Source of the DNA: an uncultured Rhodocyclaceae bacterium
GTDB lineage: Bacteria > Pseudomonadota > Gammaproteobacteria > Burkholderiales > Rhodocyclaceae
DNA: 17,007 bases
Direction of reading: 5' to 3'
NCBI GenBank assembly: GCA_937892345.1
Contig: CALAGF010000059.1
Coordinates: 1 to 17,007, forward strand
The notes under the pieces were generated by a model that was given only the letters and a program-made list of their open reading frames with translations, had not been told where the DNA came from and searched no databases. Below, piece by piece: positions 8,201 through 15,142 of this stretch. How positions within the stretch are numbered: position 1 is the first letter of the stretch; every line of letters begins with the position of its first letter. Both the position numbers and the translations under genes were made by a program.

Positions 8201-8466
8201 CGAAAGGTTTAAACGAAGAAATTGAGGGCTTGAAAGCAGCCCTCAATGCCGGCGAAACCGGGGTTGTGGAACGTCGAATCCATACGATCACCGGCCTTGC
8301 CGGTACGGCCAGTAGCAAACAGCTTCACGGCCTTTCAAGCAGAATTGAAGCGATGATCCGTCAAGGCGAATTCGAAACTGCTACGCCTTTGCTTCCCCTG
8401 CTGGAACAATCCAACGCTGCCCTGGCCGAGAAAATCGAGGAATGGCTGCACAAAAATCCTGCGTAA
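5287..8466 (+). CDS. Hybrid sensor histidine kinase with PAS, two receivers and Hpt (BarA/ArcB-like architecture)
   Basis: Membrane kinase of 1059 residues combining a whole phosphorelay. In order: TM1 (13-35); a periplasmic sensor of about 160 residues resembling a single Cache domain, ending GYVWANEL; TM2 (199-219); HAMP (220-270); PAS (about 283-400); HisKA with H-box SHEIRTP (His423); and HATPase with Asn540, DTGIGIP (572-578) and GGTGLGL (601-607). Receiver 1 has Asp715 and Lys767; receiver 2 has Asp855 and Lys910. An Hpt domain around His999 closes it. The Hpt motif reads HTITG, with Thr where HxxKG normally has Lys. No response regulator is adjacent, so the output is unknown. The ATG at 5287 has only a weak AGTGAG ribosome site. 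Ligand unknown; a link to sulfur metabolism rests on position only. Confidence 0.93.
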   Translation: MIFSLRLPTTLRAKLLLLMAPLISLSILGGGYFLTLSGQEAILKEKRDHLLGITRIQLIELQARGGFTQLEKNLPAAEKTHREEIIAGLNQLLRDSSDQIATAFPGVGVGFYHKGLDAIITYGPSIEYGNTVGKSISDDHPGRKVLALGLTDVVSGQQVRGEIMNAMTPIQENGEVVGYVWANELLSDIAEQISAMRTKILAFASLTLIIALALIYSVVTRLTRDMAQIQEGLQKMETDLTVRIPKLDGETGRVAEAVNNMAKSLFDAQFRERAAAQNALRETEDTLRAAIDAIDEAFVLFDQDDRLAYFNHKYAELFSTNGQLHAGVPFESMLREGISRGLFPEAAKDEDAWLQQRLMEHRSGDSTIEEQLSDGRWLRIVDRRSASGHIVGFRMDITDLKLAKETAEAASHAKNQFLANMSHEIRTPMNGVLGMTELLLDTELDQEQREYAQTAASSAQALLGLINDILDFSKIEAGKLEIERIDFDLRVLVSEICDLLALRADEKRIELIYAIHPEVPSLLKGDPGRIRQILLNLLGNAIKFTQIGEVTLHIRLLHEAQDRVQLQFKITDTGIGIPESKQGMLFSPFTQADASTTRQFGGTGLGLSIARRLCELMGGEIGVTSKEGQGSTFWFELPFHVQVATNDIPPPANDQILAGKRMLIVDDSQTNRRLLEVLLGSWSIEVLSAVDGESALEILSTETSAERTVNTIILDMQMPGLSGEDVGKVIRQNPALKDIPLVLLTSAALRGDAERLHQAGFSAYLNKPIKESLLKNCLKSLFGSSDTVKRELITRHSLAEAARHSRILLVEDNPVNQKLAITLLHKLGHHVDVADNGAIALEKLAANHYDLVLMDCRMPVLDGYETTQAIRAGSHGVLDPQISIIAMTANAMEGDRESTLEAGMNDYLTKPINAQLLADAINRWTKSTTAAPQPKPAPENIPLHSVVFDPEELLERLGNDVELVRLVLLEIPKGLNEEIEGLKAALNAGETGVVERRIHTITGLAGTASSKQLHGLSSRIEAMIRQGEFETATPLLPLLEQSNAALAEKIEEWLHKNPA

Positions 8467-8486
8467 AAAAGCCGCCCGCAGGCGGC
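8465..8486 (-). terminator. Terminator of the cytochrome c4 gene
   Basis: On the minus strand: GCCGCC, loop TGCG, GGCGGC, then TTTTTT (stem 8471-8486, T-run 8465-8470). It ends inside the stop codon of the converging kinase gene. On the plus strand the stem has no T-run. Confidence 0.8.
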
Positions 8487-8500
8487 TTCAAAGCATCATC

Positions 8501-8515
8501 GGGCTTGAAAAGCCC
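8501..8515. terminator. Second hairpin between converging genes
   Basis: GGGCTT-GAA-AAGCCC directly abuts the cytochrome c4 stop codon. On the plus strand it is followed by TTATT, so it may serve as a weak terminator for the kinase transcript. The T-run is poor. Confidence 0.4.
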
Positions 8516-9130
8516 TTATTCCAGCGTCGAAATATAAGTTGCAACCGCGTGGGTTTCGAGTTCGCTCAGCTTTGAGGCCACCGTATGCATCACTGCGTTA
8601 TCGTTGGTTCGCTCGCGCTTGTTGAATTGTTTCAACTGATCCTCGATATATCGCGGATGCTGACCCGCCAGCCTTGGCAGCAACGGGGTGCCGTGACCCT
8701 TGGCACCATGGCAGCTCGCACAAGAGGGCAAACCCGAGAACTCGTTGCCGCGATCAAAAATAAACTTGCCAACCATCGCCAAGGCTTCGTCGCTGACAAC
8801 CCGCGGGGCAACCTTCTTGTTCTGGAAAAAGGCACCAAGTGACTTCATTTCCGAAGGCGTAAGGTCTTCCGTCTGCGGCTTCATCGTGTCGCTATTACGC
8901 TTGCCGGATTTGAAATCACCCAGTTGCTTGGCAATGTAATCTGAATGCTGACCCGCAAGCCGGGGGAACACGGCACTCGCGGCCTCTCCCTCAAGGCCAT
9001 GACACAGAAAACAGCGACCTGAAACGATTTCTTCAGCACGCGCCAAGTCGACCGGATCTGCAGCAAACAAGGACATCGACATCGCAGACGATGCGATCAG
9101 CAGCGCCACTCTCCTGGACAACTTGTTCAT
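8516..9130 (-). CDS. Cytochrome c4, periplasmic dihaem electron carrier
   Basis: Two-domain cytochrome that delivers electrons to terminal oxidases such as cbb3. The 204-residue product has a Sec signal (1-23, ending LFA) and two homologous halves. Each half carries a haem motif (CFLCH 40-44, CASCH 137-141), the repeated PRLAGQH (57-63 and 152-158) and a candidate axial Met (83 and 181). This internal duplication and the length are those of cytochrome c4. The start at 9130 has AGGAGGGG 2-4 bases upstream, rather close. It stands alone with its own promoter and terminator. It could accept electrons from Sox or Fcc proteins, but that is inference. Confidence 0.92.
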   Translation of the reverse strand: MNKLSRRVALLIASSAMSMSLFAADPVDLARAEEIVSGRCFLCHGLEGEAASAVFPRLAGQHSDYIAKQLGDFKSGKRNSDTMKPQTEDLTPSEMKSLGAFFQNKKVAPRVVSDEALAMVGKFIFDRGNEFSGLPSCASCHGAKGHGTPLLPRLAGQHPRYIEDQLKQFNKRERTNDNAVMHTVASKLSELETHAVATYISTLE

Positions 9131-9161
9131 ATCCCCTCCTGACCTAGTAGAAAATTATTAA

Positions 9162-9190
9162 ATCCTAATTATCTTATCCCCAAGTATCAA
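9162..9190 (-). promoter_or_regulatory. Sigma70 promoter of the cytochrome c4 gene
   Basis: On the minus strand: TTGATA (9185-9190), 17-base spacer, TAGGAT (9162-9167), predicting a start near 9155 and a leader of about 25 bases. The surrounding stretch is AT-rich compared with its neighbours. It lies just after the dut stop codon, so cytochrome c4 need not depend on coaBC-dut transcription. Confidence 0.6.
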
Positions 9191-9194
9191 GCTT

Positions 9195-9644
9195 TCATGC
9201 ATGCCCGGTACTGCCAAAGCCGCCCTCGCCACGGTCAGAAACCGAAAATTCTTCAACAATATTGAAGCCAAGCTGTAAAACGGGCACAACCACCAGTTGT
9301 GCGATGCGTTCCAGGGGCGCAATCGTGAAAGGCGAATTGCCACGATTCCACATCGAAACCATCAACTGTCCTTGATAGTCGCTGTCGATCAATCCGACCA
9401 GGTTTCCGAGCACGATGCCATGCTTATGGCCCAAGCCTGAGCGCGGCAGGATCATCGCAGCAAGTCCGGGATCAGCCAGATGAATGGCCATGCCGGCCGG
9501 CACCAGCACCGTTTGTCCAGGCGCGAGTTCCAAAGGCTCGTCGATACAGGCACGCAAATCCAGACCGGCAGAGCCCGGTGTTGCATAGGCAGGCGGCATC
9601 TCCTTGAGACGAGGATCAAGAATTTTCAGGTCAATGCGGTGCAT
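9195..9644 (-). CDS. dut: dUTP pyrophosphatase
   Basis: Hydrolyses dUTP to dUMP and pyrophosphate, keeping uracil out of DNA and feeding dTMP synthesis. The 149-residue protein shows all five trimeric dUTPase motifs in order: SAGLDLRA (25-32), PRSGLG (67-72), GLIDSDYQG (84-92) with the catalytic aspartate, ERIAQLV (112-118), and the C-terminal RGEGGFGSTG (138-147). The start overlaps the 3' end of coaBC by 19 bases, a common arrangement in beta- and gammaproteobacteria that implies coupled expression. Confidence 0.97.
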   Translation of the reverse strand: MHRIDLKILDPRLKEMPPAYATPGSAGLDLRACIDEPLELAPGQTVLVPAGMAIHLADPGLAAMILPRSGLGHKHGIVLGNLVGLIDSDYQGQLMVSMWNRGNSPFTIAPLERIAQLVVVPVLQLGFNIVEEFSVSDRGEGGFGSTGHA

Positions 9645-10840
9645 ACGTCTTTTCCAGTCAAATTTACAATATGTTGAATCAATTGGCTGGCCAGTTCGGT
9701 TTTGCTGCCAGGCGGCAGGGGATGCGAACCCGCATCGTCGAACAGAACCAACCGGTTATCGTCGCCACCAAAGCCCTCCTGAATCAGGTTGGCCACGATC
9801 AGCGGAATGTTTTTCTTGCGCCGTTTGGCTTGCGCGTAGGCCTCAAGATTACGGCTTTCAGCAGCAAAACCCACACAGAAGGGTCCATCAGGAAGCGCGG
9901 CAACTTCCGCAAGAATATCCGGATTCTCCACCAATTCAATCGGGGGGATACCACCATCGTCCTTTTTGAGCTTGTGCTCGGCGACATTCGCGACACGATA
10001 ATCAGCCACTGCGGCGACCCCGATAAAAATATCGGCGCTTGCCGCACGTTGCATGACTGCCGCGTGCATCTCGAGTGCGCTTCGGACATTGATACGGTCA
10101 ACACCATAAGGGGCGGAAATTCCAACAGGGCCCGAAACCAGCGTTACCTCGGCCCCGGCCTGCCACGCCGCACGAGCAACTGCGTAGCCCATGCGGCCGG
10201 AGGAAAGATTGGTAATACCGCGCACCGCATCAATCGCCTCGAAAGTTGGCCCCGCGGTAATCAAAACCTTCTTGCCTCGCAGACAGTCCGGCACCATAAA
10301 TGACAGGACTTCTTCAAGAATTTCGTCTGGCTCCAGCATGCGGCCAGCGCCAACCTCGCCGCAAGCCTGTTCGCCACTTGCCGGCCCGAGGACGCGGACA
10401 CCATCAGCAGCCAACTGAAGCATGTTGCGTTGCGTCGCTGGGCTCTCCCACATCTGGCGATTCATCGCGGGGGCGACCAACAGCGGACAATTTCTCGCCA
10501 GCACCATGGTGGCGAGCAAATCATCGGCCATACCATGCGCTACGCGGGCAAGAAAATCGGCAGAAGCCGGCGCGATCAGAATCAGATCGGCTTGCCTGGA
10601 CAAATCAATATGAGCCATGGCGTTAGGCATGCGAGCGTCCCACTGATCAAGGTAGACCGGACGCCCGGATAGCGCCTGAAAGGTCGTCGCACCGACAAAG
10701 TGCGTTGCCGCACTGGTCATCGCCACCTGAACCTCTGCCCCAAGCTTGCCTAGCAACCTGACCAGTTCCGCCGCCTTGTAGGCAGCAATACCACCGGTTA
10801 CCCCAAGAACAATGCGCTTGCCATTTAATTCCATTTTCAT
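9626..10840 (-). CDS. coaBC: CoaBC, phosphopantothenoylcysteine synthetase/decarboxylase
   Basis: Bifunctional coenzyme A biosynthesis enzyme: the C-terminal half joins cysteine to 4'-phosphopantothenate using CTP, and the N-terminal flavoprotein half decarboxylates the product. In 404 residues it shows GVTGGIAAYKA (13-23, FMN site), the catalytic His77 in MAHIDLS, PAMNRQMW (124-131), and the active-site Cys160 in ACGEVGAGRM. The CoaB domain begins VLITAGPTFEAID and continues GITNLSSGRMG. An ATG two codons downstream (10834) is an alternative start; neither has a convincing Shine-Dalgarno. It overlaps dut and is divergent from radC across 41 bases. Confidence 0.96.
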   Translation of the reverse strand: MKMELNGKRIVLGVTGGIAAYKAAELVRLLGKLGAEVQVAMTSAATHFVGATTFQALSGRPVYLDQWDARMPNAMAHIDLSRQADLILIAPASADFLARVAHGMADDLLATMVLARNCPLLVAPAMNRQMWESPATQRNMLQLAADGVRVLGPASGEQACGEVGAGRMLEPDEILEEVLSFMVPDCLRGKKVLITAGPTFEAIDAVRGITNLSSGRMGYAVARAAWQAGAEVTLVSGPVGISAPYGVDRINVRSALEMHAAVMQRAASADIFIGVAAVADYRVANVAEHKLKKDDGGIPPIELVENPDILAEVAALPDGPFCVGFAAESRNLEAYAQAKRRKKNIPLIVANLIQEGFGGDDNRLVLFDDAGSHPLPPGSKTELASQLIQHIVNLTGKDVCTALT

Positions 10841-10881
10841 ATTCGCTAGAATGAAAGCCTCTGCATTTTAATCGGAAAGTC

Positions 10882-11562
10882 ATGAGCATCACCGACTGGC
10901 CAGCACAGGAACGCCCTCGCGAGCGCCTGCTCAATCTCGGCCCTGCTGCGCTTTCCGATGCGGAGCTATTGGCGATCTATCTCAGGGTGGGCATCCGGGG
11001 GAAAAGTGCAGTGGATCTGGCGAGAGATTTACTGCACCGTTTTTCCGGACATCTTGGACAACTGGCAGAGGCACCCCTTGGCGAACTTGCCTCGGTACCC
11101 GGGATCGGTATCGCCAAGGCTGCCCAACTCAAAGCAAGCTTTGAACTGGCTCGCAGAGCCCTTGCCCAGGAAATGCAGGTCCGGAGTGCACTCGGCACGC
11201 CGGGAGCCGTTCGCGACTGGCTGCGCCTGAAACTCGCACATCGCAAAAATGAGGTCTTCATGGTCTTGTGGCTTGATGCCCAAAACCGCCTGTTGCAAGC
11301 AGACGAGTTGTTCAATGGCACACTGACTCAAACTTCGGTTTACCCGCGCGAAGTCGTCAAGGCGGCGCTGGCAAGAAATGCGGCTTCCGCCATTTTGGCG
11401 CACAACCATCCATCAGGGCTTGCTGAACCATCAAACGCTGATCAAATGCTCACGCGGACCCTGAAAGACGCTTTGGCGATGGTCGACGTGAAACTTCTCG
11501 ACCATTTCATCATCGCCGGAAACGCCCACCCACTCTCGTTCGCGGAGCGTGGACTCATTTAA
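10882..11562 (+). CDS. radC: RadC family JAB/MPN-domain protein
   Basis: A 226-residue RadC (UPF0758) protein. Helix-hairpin-helix motifs fill the N-terminal half (ASVPGIGIAKAAQL, 70-83). A JAMM-type metal site follows: HNHPSG with His174 and His176, and Asp187 in SNADQML. A precise cellular role is not settled; despite the name, a repair role is doubtful in E. coli. The start at 10882 follows a GGAAAG ribosome site. It is divergent from coaBC, a conserved neighbourhood in proteobacteria. The 41-base gap contains TAGAAT (10847-10852), a possible -10 for radC, but no convincing -35. Confidence 0.94.
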   Translation: MSITDWPAQERPRERLLNLGPAALSDAELLAIYLRVGIRGKSAVDLARDLLHRFSGHLGQLAEAPLGELASVPGIGIAKAAQLKASFELARRALAQEMQVRSALGTPGAVRDWLRLKLAHRKNEVFMVLWLDAQNRLLQADELFNGTLTQTSVYPREVVKAALARNAASAILAHNHPSGLAEPSNADQMLTRTLKDALAMVDVKLLDHFIIAGNAHPLSFAERGLI

Positions 11563-11576
11563 TCCGAAAAAAGGAC

Positions 11577-11605
11577 TTGATCGTTCATAAGCTTCTAGCT
11601 AAACT
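11577..11605 (+). promoter_or_regulatory. Sigma70 promoter of rpmB-rpmG
   Basis: TTGATC (11577-11582), 17-base spacer, TAAACT (11600-11605), predicting a start near 11612 and a leader of about 30 bases. It lies just downstream of the radC stop and close to consensus, as expected for a ribosomal-protein operon. Confidence 0.65.
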
Positions 11606-11641
11606 CGCGGGCTTTCTTCTAGCAAATTCTGGAGCACCATC

Positions 11642-11875
11642 ATGGCGCGAGTCTGCCAAGTAACGGGTAAAGGCCCGATGGTTGGGAACAACGTTTCCCA
11701 CGCCAATAACAAAACGAAGCGCCGCTTCCTGCCGAACTTGCAGTACCGCCGCTTCTGGGTCGAAAGCGAAAACCGCTTCGTCCGCCTGCGCGTTTCCAAC
11801 GCCGGTCTGCGCGTGATCGACAAGAACGGCATTGATGCTGTCCTGTCCGACCTGCGCGCCCGTGGCGAAATCTAA
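11642..11875 (+). CDS. rpmB: 50S ribosomal protein L28
   Basis: Large-subunit ribosomal protein of 77 residues. The N-terminus MARVCQVTGKGPMVGNNVSH, the following NKTKRRFLPNLQ and the C-terminal RVIDKNGIDAVLSDLRARG are typical L28. The start has GGAG 7 bases upstream. It is the first gene of the rpmB-rpmG pair, with its own promoter. It lacks the CxxC zinc pairs of the zinc-binding L28 form (a single Cys at residue 5), so it is the zinc-independent type. Confidence 0.98.
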   Translation: MARVCQVTGKGPMVGNNVSHANNKTKRRFLPNLQYRRFWVESENRFVRLRVSNAGLRVIDKNGIDAVLSDLRARGEI

Positions 11876-11892
11876 TCGAAAGGGACTGAAAA

Positions 11893-12063
11893 ATGGCTAG
11901 CAAAGGCGGTCGCGAAAAGATCAAGCTGGAATCCACTGCGGGTACCGGTCACTTCTACACCACTTCCAAGAACAAGCGCACGACGCCTGGAAAACTGGAA
12001 TTCATGAAGTACGACCCGAAGGCACGCAAGCACGTTGCCTACAAGGAAGTGAAGCTGAAGTAA
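11893..12063 (+). CDS. rpmG: 50S ribosomal protein L33
   Basis: Large-subunit ribosomal protein of 56 residues, starting MASKGGREKIKLES, with FYTTSKNKRTTPGKLEFMKYD (residues 21-41) and ending in a lysine-rich tail. It contains no cysteine, so it is the zinc-free L33 form. AAAGGGA lies about 8 bases before the ATG. It starts 17 bases after rpmB and ends 19 bases before a terminator, completing the two-gene operon. Confidence 0.98.
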   Translation: MASKGGREKIKLESTAGTGHFYTTSKNKRTTPGKLEFMKYDPKARKHVAYKEVKLK

Positions 12064-12082
12064 TCAGCCCACCTCTGCGTAC

Positions 12083-12107
12083 AAAACCCGCCTCTCGGCG
12101 GGTTTTT
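12083..12107 (+). terminator. Rho-independent terminator of rpmB-rpmG
   Basis: CCCGCC, loop TCTC, GGCGGG, then five T, with AAAA before the stem. It lies between rpmG and the converging dsbB gene, and may stop transcription from both sides. Confidence 0.9.
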
Positions 12108-12149
12108 CATTTTGTGGCGCAGAATTCCCGCGCCAGTTAATCGCCAACA

Positions 12150-12650
12150 TCAGGCCACTGAAAAATCTCTGCGGGACATTACGAGCAGAAGTCCCAAAAT
12201 GCCGCCAAAGAGCAGCACTGACCAGTTGGCAATGGAAAGACCGAAAAATACCCATTCCTTGCTCGAACAAAACCCGGTTGCCAGAAAAAGTGATGGCCAC
12301 TGCATGCCGAGCAGATCAACAAACTGCTCAATCAAATCCGGATTACTAAACCCACAGGCAGGTGCCAGTTCCGGGTAGGCCTGCATCCAGCTTTGGTAAA
12401 CGGCAATGCCCAAACCCGAAAATGCAGAGACTGCGATCAGCCCGATCCATAACAGCTGTGCTGACGGAAAAAGAAAACCAAGCAAAGCAAGTCCGGCGAT
12501 AACCAGATAAAGCAGGCGCTGGAAAATACAGTAAGGGCATGGAGAGAGATGCAAAAGGTGCTGCAGATTCAGTCCAAACACGGTCACACCAAGACTCGCC
12601 AGCGACAAGGCAGCAAACCAGGCTCTGAGAGGTACGGTTTTCCAATTCAT
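12150..12650 (-). CDS. dsbB: DsbB, quinone-linked disulfide bond formation protein
   Basis: Inner-membrane protein that reoxidises DsbA using quinone. The 166-residue product has four predicted membrane helices. The first periplasmic loop carries CPYC (Cys38 and Cys41). The second carries Cys99 (APACG) and Cys128 (ATGFCSS), the two pairs expected in DsbB. The start at 12650 has only a weak GAAG-type ribosome site. A TAAAAT sequence on the minus strand some 40 bases upstream could be a -10, without a clear -35. It is monocistronic and divergent from rstA. A role in maturing the many periplasmic cytochromes here is plausible but not shown. Confidence 0.95.
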   Translation of the reverse strand: MNWKTVPLRAWFAALSLASLGVTVFGLNLQHLLHLSPCPYCIFQRLLYLVIAGLALLGFLFPSAQLLWIGLIAVSAFSGLGIAVYQSWMQAYPELAPACGFSNPDLIEQFVDLLGMQWPSLFLATGFCSSKEWVFFGLSIANWSVLLFGGILGLLLVMSRRDFSVA

Positions 12651-12769
12651 TTTTAACTTCCGGTTGAGACAATGAGTGCGATTTTAACCGTTTGACTGCG
12701 TCGACCGCAGCCGGCAGCAAACGGGTTGCCAAGATGGACCCCGACCGGCGGCAGAGATAAGATGTGCGG

Positions 12770-13471
12770 ATGAGTACACGTATCCTGCTAGTCGAAGACG
12801 ACGAACGCCTGGCCGAACTGACGGCCGAGTATCTTTCCCGCAACGATCTTTCCGTGAGCATCGAGCCGCGTGGCGACATTGCGGAAGCCCGAATTCTCTC
12901 GGAACAGCCCGATCTCGTCATTCTCGATGTCATGCTACCCGGCAAGGACGGTTTCGAAGTCTGCCGAGCAGTGCGCAGCCAGTACCGCGGCGTGATCCTG
13001 ATGCTGACCGCCCGAGACGAAGACTTCGACCAGATTCTGGGTCTTGAACTGGGGGCTGATGACTACATCGCCAAACCCGTGCAACCCCGTGTATTACTCG
13101 CGCGCATCAAGGCACTGTTGCGCCGGGTGACCGTCGCCACCGAAGCAACCGGTGATCAGGAGTCACTGGTCTTTGGTCAATTCCGCATTAGTCAGGCGAC
13201 ACGCACAGCCAGCCTTGCCGGGCAGGCAATCGACCTCACAACGGCAGAATTTGACTTGCTCTGGCTGCTCGCCTCGCACGCCGGCAACGTCCTGTCGCGC
13301 GACGATCTCCTGCAGGAACTTCGCGGCATCGGGTTCGACGGCTTGGACCGCTCGATCGATGCCCGCATTTCCCGGCTGCGCAAAAAGCTCAATGACGATC
13401 CTGAGAACCCCACGCGGATCAAGACCGTGCGCAGCAAAGGCTATCTGTTCAGCAAACATGACTGGAACTGA
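12770..13471 (+). CDS. rstA: OmpR-family response regulator, RstA-like
   Basis: DNA-binding response regulator of 233 residues. The receiver has the acidic pair Asp10/Asp11, phospho-acceptor Asp53 in LDVMLPGKDG, Thr80 and Lys102. A winged-helix output domain follows (about 136-227), ending RIKTVRSKGYLF. The stretches IEPRGD and DVMLPGKDG match E. coli RstA. The ATG at 12770 gives the usual MSTRILLVEDD; a GTG at 12764 two codons earlier cannot be excluded. The gene overlaps the kinase gene by 14 bases. The specific signal is unknown; family assignment is firm, orthology to RstA moderately so. Confidence 0.92.
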   Translation: MSTRILLVEDDERLAELTAEYLSRNDLSVSIEPRGDIAEARILSEQPDLVILDVMLPGKDGFEVCRAVRSQYRGVILMLTARDEDFDQILGLELGADDYIAKPVQPRVLLARIKALLRRVTVATEATGDQESLVFGQFRISQATRTASLAGQAIDLTTAEFDLLWLLASHAGNVLSRDDLLQELRGIGFDGLDRSIDARISRLRKKLNDDPENPTRIKTVRSKGYLFSKHDWN

Positions 13472-14894
13472 TCCCAGCGAACAGCAGAAACCCGAGAAAA
13501 CCCCGCCCCAAGGGCTGGTGCGTTCCCTTTTTCGGGTATCACTGCCGCGTTGGCACGGCGGACGCTACAGCCTGTCGAAACTCTTCTTCAACTTTTATTT
13601 GTTGGCGATGGGATCCTTCGTTGCCATCGCCTTTACCGCCGACTTCATCATTGCCAATGCCCAACGGGGCATTACCGATGACTATGCGCGCCGCTTCATG
13701 CGCGGCACCATCACCCTCATTGAAGACGAACTCTTCCGTTTCCCAAGGCGGCAATGGGAAACCGAAATCAAGACCATCAACGACAAGTTTGCCTACCGCC
13801 TCGGGATCGTTGAGCGCATCACCCTGGACACCAAGCTCACCAGCGCACAAGTTGAGAAACTTGACGCCGGCGACATCGCCATCGCGCACAACAACGACAT
13901 CATGTACCACCGTCTTGGGTTGAGCAGCAAAATCCTGGTCGTCGGCCCATTGTCAGCCAGCCAAAATACAGAAAACACCGAACGCCTGCCGCTGGAACTG
14001 CGTCTGCGCCTGCTGACCTGGAGCCTGATCGGGGTCATTTTTGCGATTGCCCTCTGGTTCTGGATCCGCCCGGTCTGGCGCGACCTCGAAGGCTTGCGCC
14101 AGACCGCCCGCGCCCTCGGGGATGGTGATTTCGATGCGCGCTCACCACTCACCCGTACCCAGTTACTCGCGCCACTGGCGGACACACTCAACAGCATGGC
14201 CGAACGCGTGCGCCAACTGCTGGCCACGCACCGCGAACTCTCCTGCGGTATTTCACACGAACTGCGCACTCCCATCGCCCGCATGCGCTTTGCCCTGGAA
14301 ATGCTGGCCGGCACCGACGAACTGGCAGAGCGCCAGCGCCTGTGGGGAATGATGGAAGCCGATCTTGACGAGCTCGATCAACTGATCGACACCAGCCTGA
14401 CCTATGCCCGTTTTGAGCGGGATGCCCCGGAAGCTCACTTCAGCAGTGTTCGTTTTGCCGACTGGCTGACCGAAGAAGTCGAATCGGTTCGCCTGCTGGG
14501 TCGCACACTCAATGTCACGGTCGACACCCAGACCCTGCCGGAAAACCTGCACGTAGACCTCGACCGTAAAGCCATGCCCTACGCCTTGCGCAATCTGTTA
14601 CGCAACGCCTTCAAATACGCCAGCAAGAACATTCAGGTCAGCGCCACCCTTCACGGCGAAAACATCGAGATCCATGTCGACGATGACGGCATCGGCATTC
14701 CGGAAGGCGAGCGCGAACACATTTTTTCCGCCTTCACCCGCCTGGACCGCTCCCGCGACCGCTCCACCGGCGGCTACGGACTTGGGCTGGCGATTGCCCG
14801 CAGAGTCCTCGAATTACAAGGCGGCACGGCTACGGCAGGTGCTTCGCCACTGGGCGGCGCCCGCTTCACTCTGGCTTGGCTGAGCCATCAATAA
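13458..14894 (+). CDS. rstB: Sensor histidine kinase, RstB-like
   Basis: Inner-membrane kinase of 478 residues, partner of the regulator just upstream. It has TM1 (42-66, KLFFNFYLLAMG as in RstB), a periplasmic region of about 115 residues, TM2 (184-203), HAMP (204-255), and a dimerisation domain with SHELRTP (His267). The ATPase domain has Asn383, DDDGIGIP (408-414) and GGYGLGL (438-444). The start at 13458 lies inside the 3' end of rstA (14-base overlap) and gives a 40-residue, proline- and charge-rich cytoplasmic extension before TM1, longer than the few residues of E. coli RstB. The ribosome site is poor, so translation is probably coupled. Confidence 0.92.
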   Translation: MTGTDPSEQQKPEKTPPQGLVRSLFRVSLPRWHGGRYSLSKLFFNFYLLAMGSFVAIAFTADFIIANAQRGITDDYARRFMRGTITLIEDELFRFPRRQWETEIKTINDKFAYRLGIVERITLDTKLTSAQVEKLDAGDIAIAHNNDIMYHRLGLSSKILVVGPLSASQNTENTERLPLELRLRLLTWSLIGVIFAIALWFWIRPVWRDLEGLRQTARALGDGDFDARSPLTRTQLLAPLADTLNSMAERVRQLLATHRELSCGISHELRTPIARMRFALEMLAGTDELAERQRLWGMMEADLDELDQLIDTSLTYARFERDAPEAHFSSVRFADWLTEEVESVRLLGRTLNVTVDTQTLPENLHVDLDRKAMPYALRNLLRNAFKYASKNIQVSATLHGENIEIHVDDDGIGIPEGEREHIFSAFTRLDRSRDRSTGGYGLGLAIARRVLELQGGTATAGASPLGGARFTLAWLSHQ

Positions 14895-14901
14895 GCGCTT
14901 G

Positions 14902-14978
14902 CAAAGCGGTTACAAAGCGTCATCGAAGTCCTGAGCGCAGTTACCGCGGCGCAACGCTGACGCAACAGACGCATTACC
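14902..14978 (+). promoter_or_regulatory. Tandem direct repeats, candidate response-regulator operator
   Basis: CAAAGCG occurs at 14902-14908 and 14913-14919 (7+4+7 layout, 11-bp period), enclosing GTTACA. CGCAAC occurs at 14950-14955 and 14961-14966, again 11 bp apart. TTAC recurs at 14910, 14941 and 14974, roughly three helical turns apart. OmpR-family regulators bind direct repeats of 10-11 bp, and the E. coli RstA box contains GTTACA. The stretch lies between rstB and the small ORFs. Function is inferred. Confidence 0.4.
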
Positions 14979-15037
14979 AGCATCGCCCTAGAATGCCTCT
15001 CATGGAAGAACAAGAACCCCATGAAGAGGAACTCGAA

Positions 15038-15142
15038 ATGAACGAACACAATGTGCAGCAATTTATCGCAACAGCCCGCCAGTACCTGCTTGGCAAGCTG
15101 ACCCAACTGAGTCTTGACGGCAGCGGAAGCTGCAGCTGCTGA
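15038..15142 (+). CDS. Small peptide of 34 residues with a Cys-rich C-terminus, unrecognised
   Basis: I do not recognise this product. It begins MNEHNVQQFIATARQYLLG, forms a probable amphipathic helix to about residue 25, and ends in SLDGSGSCSC with two cysteines in the last three residues. The ATG at 15038 has AAGAGGA 7 bases upstream. In-frame ATGs at 14993 and 15002 would add up to 15 mostly acidic residues but lack a ribosome site. Its stop codon overlaps the next start as TGATG, a coupling arrangement that supports both being translated. No signal peptide or membrane segment is seen. The leader-then-Gly/Ser/Cys-tail shape resembles a modified-peptide precursor, which is speculation. Confidence 0.6.
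   Translation: MNEHNVQQFIATARQYLLGKLTQLSLDGSGSCSC

Noticed and set aside
14993..15037. Longer 49-residue version of the small Cys-tailed peptide
   Set aside because: The ATGs at 14993 and 15002 lack a Shine-Dalgarno, and 14993 overlaps a possible TAGAAT -10; AAGAGGA clearly favours 15038.
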